This document shows positions 59,675 through 64,000 of a stretch of DNA of 64,000 nt, one piece after another (positions within the stretch are counted from its first letter, which is position 1; each line of letters starts with the position of its first letter). Source of the stretch: Ornithoclostridium sp949298505 (GTDB lineage: Bacteria > Bacillota > Clostridia > Christensenellales > UBA3700); NCBI GenBank assembly GCA_949298505.1, contig CASFWW010000002.1, positions 1 through 64,000 on the forward strand, written 5' to 3'. Below the pieces are notes generated by a model, which did not search any database, had not been told where the DNA came from, and worked only from the letters and a program-made list of their open reading frames with translations. The position numbers and the translations under genes are program-made.

Positions 59675-60931
59675 TCACGGGAATATGCCGCGTTTTTTCT
59701 TTGCCGTGCAAAGTCTTTCTATTGCGACTGCGTAAGCCGCGAGGCGGTAACTGATCTTGTAGTCGCGCGCCTTGTGATATACGTCGGTCAGCGCCCTCGT
59801 CATGACTTTGAAAAGGGTCGCGTTGACGTCGTTTTCGTCCCAGGTTAGAGATTGCAGGTTCTGAACCCACTCGCAGTAAGAGACTATTACGCCGCCCGCG
59901 TTGGTCAGGATGTCGGGAAGCACCACGATGTCGCGTTCTTCGAGCACCGCGTCGGCTTCCACCGTCGTAGGTCCGTTTGCGGCTTCTATGATAAGGCGAC
60001 AATTGAGTTCTTTCGCAACTTCTGCGGTGATCTGGTTTTCGAGTGCGGCGGGGATGAGTATGTCGCATTTCGTCGTAAGCAGGGCATGATTGTCGATATG
60101 TTCCACGCCGTCTGCGGTGTAGTCTTTGAGCAGTTTGTGCTGTTTTACGAAGTTGCATATCTCAGGGATATTCAGTCCGCTTTCTTTCCTTATGCCGCCG
60201 GAGACGTCGGATACAGCCACGATCTTGCAGCCCTTTTCGTAGAGAAGCCTTGCGGCGACGCTGCCCACGTTGCCCATGCCTTGCACGGCGACGCTGACGT
60301 CTGACGGAGCAAGTTTGTATTTGTCCAGCACTTCCATTGTGATTATCATGACTCCGCGCCCGGTTGCTTCGGGTCTGCCGAGCGAGCCGCCGACTTCAAG
60401 GTCCTTGCCCGTCACTACGCCCGGGATCGTGTAGCCGTTCATCATGGAGTAAGTGTCCATGATCCAGTCCATGACTTGCGCGTTGGTGCCGACGTCGGGG
60501 GCGGGGATATCCTTTTCAGGACCTATTATCGGAAGGATCATTGCCGTATACCTGCGTGTAAGTCTTTCCAGTTCGGCTTTGGAGAGGGTGGACGGGTCCA
60601 CTTTTATGCCGCCTTTCGCGCCGCCGTACGGGATGTTGACGACCGCGCATTTAAAACTCATCCACGCGGCGAGAGCTTTTACCTCGTCGATATTTACGCT
60701 CTGGTGGTATCTGATGCCGCCTTTACACGGACCTCTGGAAGTGCTGTGCTGCACGCGGTAGCCTTCAAAGACGCGCACGCTTCCGTCGTCCATTTTTACG
60801 GGGACCGAGACTTTTAGTTCTCTTTCGGGGTACTTGATGAGTACGTAATCTTCCTCTTTCATTCCTACTGCTTTCGCCGCCTTGTCCAGGACAGACAAAA
60901 AATTGTCATAAGGGTTATACCTTTCTGCCAT
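59675..60931 (-). CDS. gdhA: Glutamate dehydrogenase
   Basis: It interconverts glutamate and 2-oxoglutarate plus ammonia. The 418-aa protein is of the short (about 420-residue) catabolic/NAD-type group: substrate motif GPCKGGIRYH, catalytic lysine in NIPYGGAKGGIKVDP, GTNAQVMDWIMDTYS, the Rossmann motif VQGMGNVGSVAARLLYE and LPDILTNAGGVIVSYCEWVQNLQ. Cofactor preference cannot be fixed by eye. A strong AAGGAGG site precedes ATG 60931. The gene is divergent from a TetR-type regulator, and a 12-bp palindrome lies between its -35 and -10 boxes, so repression by that regulator is likely but inferred. Confidence 0.96.
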   Translation of the reverse strand: MAERYNPYDNFLSVLDKAAKAVGMKEEDYVLIKYPERELKVSVPVKMDDGSVRVFEGYRVQHSTSRGPCKGGIRYHQSVNIDEVKALAAWMSFKCAVVNIPYGGAKGGIKVDPSTLSKAELERLTRRYTAMILPIIGPEKDIPAPDVGTNAQVMDWIMDTYSMMNGYTIPGVVTGKDLEVGGSLGRPEATGRGVMIITMEVLDKYKLAPSDVSVAVQGMGNVGSVAARLLYEKGCKIVAVSDVSGGIRKESGLNIPEICNFVKQHKLLKDYTADGVEHIDNHALLTTKCDILIPAALENQITAEVAKELNCRLIIEAANGPTTVEADAVLEERDIVVLPDILTNAGGVIVSYCEWVQNLQSLTWDENDVNATLFKVMTRALTDVYHKARDYKISYRLAAYAVAIERLCTAKKKRGIFP

Positions 60932-60958
60932 AGTTTCCTCCTTACTTGTTCTGTATTT

Positions 60959-60988
60959 ATTTTATCACACATATGTGTATGATTTCAA
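60959..60988 (-). promoter_or_regulatory. gdhA promoter
   Basis: Minus strand TTGAAA (60988-60983), 18-base spacer and TAAAAT (60964-60959). The spacer contains a perfect palindrome. Confidence 0.75.
60967..60978. promoter_or_regulatory. Palindromic operator in the gdhA promoter
   Basis: ACACATATGTGT is a perfect 12-bp palindrome placed between the gdhA promoter boxes, a common site for TetR-type repressors; the divergent TetR-type gene is the obvious candidate. Confidence 0.6.
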
Positions 60989-61053
60989 TATTAAAAAAAA
61001 TTTTTGCCCTATGTACAAAAAATTGTTGATTATTCCCCGTTTGTATATTAAAA

Positions 61054-61059
61054 TATAAT
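61054..61059 (+). promoter_or_regulatory. -10 box of the TetR-type regulator gene
   Basis: TATAAT at 61054-61059 lies 25 bases before the ATG; no good -35 is present at the right distance, so expression may be low. Confidence 0.45.
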
Positions 61060-61083
61060 CAGTAAGTAAACCGGAGAAAGACT

Positions 61084-61674
61084 ATGGAACACGTCAACAG
61101 ATTTAAAACGGACAAGCGTAGCCGCAAATCCAGGCAGGCTATAAAAGAAGCTTTCAAAGAGATGGTGCTGACTCAGGAAATGAGTCATATCGTGATAAAG
61201 GATCTGGCTGAGAGGGCGGACGTCAACCGTAAGACTTTTTACCTGCATTATACTGACGTTTACAACGTTCTCGAGGATGTTGAGGACGAACTTCTCGAGG
61301 ATATCAAGAAGATATTCAGCAAGTTTGACATGAACAAGATCAAGACAGACCCGTATCCGCTTCTGATAGCGATCAGCTCAGGGGTGTCTGGCAGTGAGAA
61401 CGAAACGTTCAACAAATTGCTGTTTTCCAGCACGATCTCGGGAAACTTTATGAGAAAGATCAAGGACATGCTCAAAAACGAGTTGTTTAATTCATACAAG
61501 ATCAACAATGCAAACGTGTCAAGAGCGAACATAGCGCTTTCTTTTATCGTATCCGGCGTGGTGGACTGTTACAGAGACTGGTACCTGTCAGACAGAAAAG
61601 AAAGCCTTGAAGATCTTGCAATGGAGCTTTCCGAGCTTATCAAACACGGAATGGCGCGTTATTTCGAGAGCTGA
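61084..61674 (+). CDS. TetR/AcrR-family transcriptional regulator
   Basis: This is a 196-aa protein with an N-terminal TetR helix-turn-helix (about 14-60: SRQAIKEAFKEMVLTQ, then IVIKDLAERADVNRKTFYLHY, the recognition helix and its Tyr) and a C-terminal all-helical domain resembling TetR_C_7 proteins (YPLLIAISSG and IALSFIVSGVVDCYRDWYLSD). The ligand is unknown. GGAG at 61073-61076 sets the start. The stop codon overlaps the radical SAM gene by one base, so the two are probably co-translated. It is divergent from gdhA, with a palindrome in that promoter. Confidence 0.88.
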   Translation: MEHVNRFKTDKRSRKSRQAIKEAFKEMVLTQEMSHIVIKDLAERADVNRKTFYLHYTDVYNVLEDVEDELLEDIKKIFSKFDMNKIKTDPYPLLIAISSGVSGSENETFNKLLFSSTISGNFMRKIKDMLKNELFNSYKINNANVSRANIALSFIVSGVVDCYRDWYLSDRKESLEDLAMELSELIKHGMARYFES

Positions 61675-62570
61675 TGTCCGGAGAGAGAATTTGCCGGCTG
61701 TGCCCGAGAAACTGCGGCGCGGACAGAAGCGTGCGCAGTGGGTATTGTTCCGTCGGGAACTCGCTGAAGCTGGGCAGGGCGGCGCTTCATTTCTGGGAAG
61801 AACCCGTACTGGCGGGCAAAGGCGGCAGCGGCGCCGTATTTTTCAGCGGTTGTCCGCTCAGGTGCGTATATTGTCAGAATTACGCGTTGTCCGGCGGAGA
61901 GGGGATCGAGATCACGGTAAGCCGTCTTGCGGATATATTCAGAGAACTCGAAGATCAGGGCGCGGACAATATAGACCTGGTGACCGGCACTCATTTTGTT
62001 CCGCAGATAGTGAAAGCGCTTGAGCTGTACAAGCCGCGTGTTCCCGTGGTTTTCAACTGCGGGGGATACGAGCGCGTGGAAACGCTGAAAATTCTGGACG
62101 GCGCGGTCGACGTTTATCTGCCCGATTTCAAATATTCTGACAGAGGGCTTGCCGCGCGCTATTCCAACGCTCCCGATTATCCCGAAGTAGCCGCAGAGGC
62201 GCTCAAAGAAATGAAAAGACAGACCGGGAAGACAGTCCTTGGAAAAGACGGACTCATAAAAAAAGGGCTGATCGTAAGGCATCTGGTGTTGCCGTCTGCC
62301 GTTGCGAATTCAAAAGGAGCGCTGGATACGGTTTCGGAAATTGTCGACAAGGACGGAGATTACCTGTCGCTTATGAGTCAGTATATTCCGTTCGGAAGGG
62401 CGGCGGATTTTCCGGAGATAAACAGAAGGCTTAAACCGGTGGAGTACAAAGCGGTCGTAGCGCACGCGCGCAAACTCGGCTTTGAAAACGTTTTCATCCA
62501 GCTCGCCGACAGCGCGGACACAGAATATATCCCCGATTTCGACGGAAGGGGAGTACTTAAAAAAGATTGA
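61674..62570 (+). CDS. PflX-like radical SAM protein (COG1313 family)
   Basis: This is a 298-aa radical SAM protein. The [4Fe-4S] motif CPLRCVYC uses Cys60, Cys64 and Cys67, which coordinate the SAM-cleaving cluster. Before it lies the family motif CRLCPRNCGADR with SGYC, which may hold a second cluster. The family resembles pyruvate formate-lyase activating enzymes but its substrate is not established. There is no PFL gene nearby. The ATG overlaps the TetR-type stop as TGATG, showing translational coupling; such coupling with a regulator divergent from gdhA is unusual. The 298-residue length fits the family. A terminator follows at once. Confidence 0.9.
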   Translation: MSGERICRLCPRNCGADRSVRSGYCSVGNSLKLGRAALHFWEEPVLAGKGGSGAVFFSGCPLRCVYCQNYALSGGEGIEITVSRLADIFRELEDQGADNIDLVTGTHFVPQIVKALELYKPRVPVVFNCGGYERVETLKILDGAVDVYLPDFKYSDRGLAARYSNAPDYPEVAAEALKEMKRQTGKTVLGKDGLIKKGLIVRHLVLPSAVANSKGALDTVSEIVDKDGDYLSLMSQYIPFGRAADFPEINRRLKPVEYKAVVAHARKLGFENVFIQLADSADTEYIPDFDGRGVLKKD

Positions 62571-62590
62571 TATCTGATAAAATCGCAATA

Positions 62591-62619
62591 AAAATGCCGT
62601 CCGTAAAGGCGGCATTTTT
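62591..62619. terminator. Bidirectional terminator after the radical SAM gene
   Basis: AAAATGCCG and CGGCATTTT (9 bp, perfect) with T-tract on both strands; it serves the radical SAM gene (plus) and the lipoprotein gene (minus). Confidence 0.9.
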
Positions 62620-62639
62620 GTTGATCTTAGTTTTACTTT

Positions 62640-63716
62640 TTATTTAGCCCAGCTCGTATCCGAAGGGATCTGATAGAGAGGTGCGTTCTCTTTGTTGTAG
62701 GTAAAATATTTGTGCCACTGGTTTTCGCTGTAACCCTGAAGTTTGATCCAGCTGAGCAACGGGCTGGTCGATACGCCCAGAGAACCTGACCAGCTGTCGT
62801 AGGTCTCGTAACGTCTGAAAAGACCGCAGTCCCAGATCTGGCACTTTATCGTCTGATAGCGGTATACGATATCTTTGCTGTTAGCGGAATTTCTGGTAGA
62901 TTCGGTCGCAAGTTTTAGTGCGTCGGTCGTTACGTCGACTTTGATCTCTATTTCGTAATAGCCTTCTGCGTCGTTATGTACGATAGAAGCGCTTTCGATG
63001 TTTTCGAGGGTGATATTCGCGTTGGTCGTCTCTACGTATGACTTGTTGTAATAATCCTCTTTCATAAATTCGGCTACGGTCATCGTCTGAACCTTGTCGC
63101 ATTTGTCCCAGTCTATGAACGCGTTGTCGGTATAGAAATTGTCGACCGAGTTTTCAAGCAGAGCTTTACTCTTGCCTTCCTGAACGTAGAAGGTTTGACC
63201 GTCCGGCGTAAATTTGCGGTTGCCGTAGTCGAGAAGATCGCGGCAAAGTCCGAGGATTGTGCTGTCGTTTTCTTCGGGGGTCTCGTTTTTGTAACCGTTC
63301 ATGACTCTTCCCATTGTGACCATATACATTGCCGCGCCGTCCTTTATACGCACTTCGCGCACCTGCATGGATCCGCTCATGCCCATGCTCGTCACCGAAG
63401 CGATGCCGCTGCCGTACGCGTAGTTTGCGTAATACGACACCTTAGAAAGATTGTCGTTGGCGATATTGAAGAGATATGTCGCGGCTTCTTTTATCGCGGC
63501 GTCCTCTGAAAGTGAGGAACTGCTCGCCGTAAGCTTTGAAGCTTCGGGTTTGACTATGCCTTGTTGGGCTTGTTCGTTCGGCGCGACACCGAGGTCGTCG
63601 TGATCGAGATTCTGGTTTTCGTCGAATTGTTCGGTTTTTCCGTCGCAGGCGATAAAGAATACAGCGCTCAAAATAAATACGATGCTGATTATTGCCAAAA
63701 GCAGTTTCTTTTTCAT
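62640..63716 (-). CDS. Hypothetical lipoprotein (358 aa)
   Basis: The signal peptide ends in the lipobox FIAC (Cys25), followed by an acidic/Gln-rich linker of about 50 residues. The folded part has a helix (DAAIKEAATYLFNIANDN), then strands (VREVRIKDGAAMYMVTMG), FTPDGQTFYVQEGKSK, and a C-terminal YYEIEIKVDVTTDALKLATES and IWDCGLFRRYETYDSW region. The order parallels the lipoprotein at 58581. AAGGAGG precedes the start and a TTGACC-18-TATAAT promoter lies upstream. No family was recognised; an envelope-associated sensor or binding protein is possible. The two relatives flank gdhA, the TetR-type gene and the radical SAM gene. Confidence 0.78.
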   Translation of the reverse strand: MKKKLLLAIISIVFILSAVFFIACDGKTEQFDENQNLDHDDLGVAPNEQAQQGIVKPEASKLTASSSSLSEDAAIKEAATYLFNIANDNLSKVSYYANYAYGSGIASVTSMGMSGSMQVREVRIKDGAAMYMVTMGRVMNGYKNETPEENDSTILGLCRDLLDYGNRKFTPDGQTFYVQEGKSKALLENSVDNFYTDNAFIDWDKCDKVQTMTVAEFMKEDYYNKSYVETTNANITLENIESASIVHNDAEGYYEIEIKVDVTTDALKLATESTRNSANSKDIVYRYQTIKCQIWDCGLFRRYETYDSWSGSLGVSTSPLLSWIKLQGYSENQWHKYFTYNKENAPLYQIPSDTSWAK

Positions 63717-63751
63717 AATAACCTCCTTGTTCGGCTTTAGCCGTCATATCA

Positions 63752-63781
63752 ATTATATAAAGAATATTTTGCTTTGGTCAA
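63752..63781 (-). promoter_or_regulatory. Promoter of the 358-aa lipoprotein gene
   Basis: Minus strand TTGACC (63781-63776), 18-base spacer, TATAAT (63757-63752). Confidence 0.75.
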
Positions 63782-63943
63782 GTTTTTTCCTGAAAAGCTG
63801 TGTAATATTAAGCGCTGTTTATCGTAAGGAAATTGTAAGCGGCGTTTGAAAACGGGTCAAAATAAGTCAAAAACGCAAAATAACGCGCATTTTGCGGATA
63901 TTTGTATTTTTTTGTATACGCGAATAATCGGGCGCGCTTTTGT

Positions 63944-63972
63944 TTGAGTTTTTACGCGCGCTATGCTATAAT
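63944..63972 (+). promoter_or_regulatory. Promoter for a gene beyond the window end
   Basis: TTGAGT at 63944-63949, 17-base spacer, TATAAT at 63967-63972 with an extended -10 TG. The transcript would start near 63979, so the downstream gene is outside the window. Confidence 0.7.
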
Positions 63973-64000
63973 ATTCAAAAACGTTTTACAAGGTATCTGA

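Overview
The window looks like a chromosome segment of an anaerobic, Gram-positive Clostridia-like bacterium (phylum Bacillota). The evidence is: lipobox lipoproteins and proteins with N-terminal signal anchors or C-terminal membrane anchors; a GlgC/GlgD pair as in Bacillota; AdhE preceded by two Rex-like operators; a reverse rubrerythrin next to a PerR-type repressor; strong AGGAGG-type ribosome sites; and vegetative promoters of the TTGACA-17-TATAAT kind. GC content is mid-range by eye. An uncultured gut lineage (Christensenellales-like) would fit, but that placement is inference. I saw no rRNA, tRNA, CRISPR array, intact insertion sequence or prophage.

Layout. (1) 1-4627: the end of a BMP/PnrA-type substrate-binding protein, an orphan lipoprotein, a 700-bp gap with a 33-bp direct repeat, then an OmpR-type two-component system. 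(2) 4930-27062: a co-directional block of three giant surface proteins (2782, 2086 and 2215 aa) and a small lipoprotein, ending at a hairpin terminator. The first giant is a lipoprotein with three InlB-type repeats. The other two share a beta-helix, MBG/Ig-like and C-terminal transmembrane layout. This is the least ordinary part of the window. (3) 27105-35497: two coupled flavoproteins (the first apparently leaderless), a BspA-type leucine-rich repeat protein, GAPDH, a small membrane protein and a CLC antiporter with a TrkA-C domain. (4) 35539-39297: on the minus strand an Rsm22-like methyltransferase and an ABC-F ATPase, then a plus-strand Gfo/Idh/MocA oxidoreductase. (5) 39388-50033: a glycogen cluster glgB-glgC-glgD-glgA, then glgP and a GH13 amylase. 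It supplies ADP-glucose, elongates, branches, and degrades the polymer by phosphorolysis and hydrolysis. GlgA carries an odd Ala/Lys/Glu-rich N-terminal tail. (6) 50151-54868: reverse rubrerythrin and PerR behind a perfect 7-1-7 palindrome, a DUF1846 protein, and an ApbE flavin transferase with a NusG domain II partner. (7) 54869-64000: a gene-poor stretch, adhE under two Rex-like boxes, gdhA divergent from a TetR-type regulator with a palindrome in the gdhA promoter, a PflX-like radical SAM protein, and two lipoproteins that look distantly related.

Together the housekeeping part describes a fermenting anaerobe that stores glycogen, disposes of reducing power through AdhE, and handles peroxide with a rubrerythrin. 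The accessory part is devoted to very large surface proteins, which may be controlled by the nearby two-component system. Start sites were chosen from ribosome-binding sites and promoters, so several genes are shorter than their longest open frame. No database search was possible: family names come from recognised motifs and regulatory sites from pattern matching.
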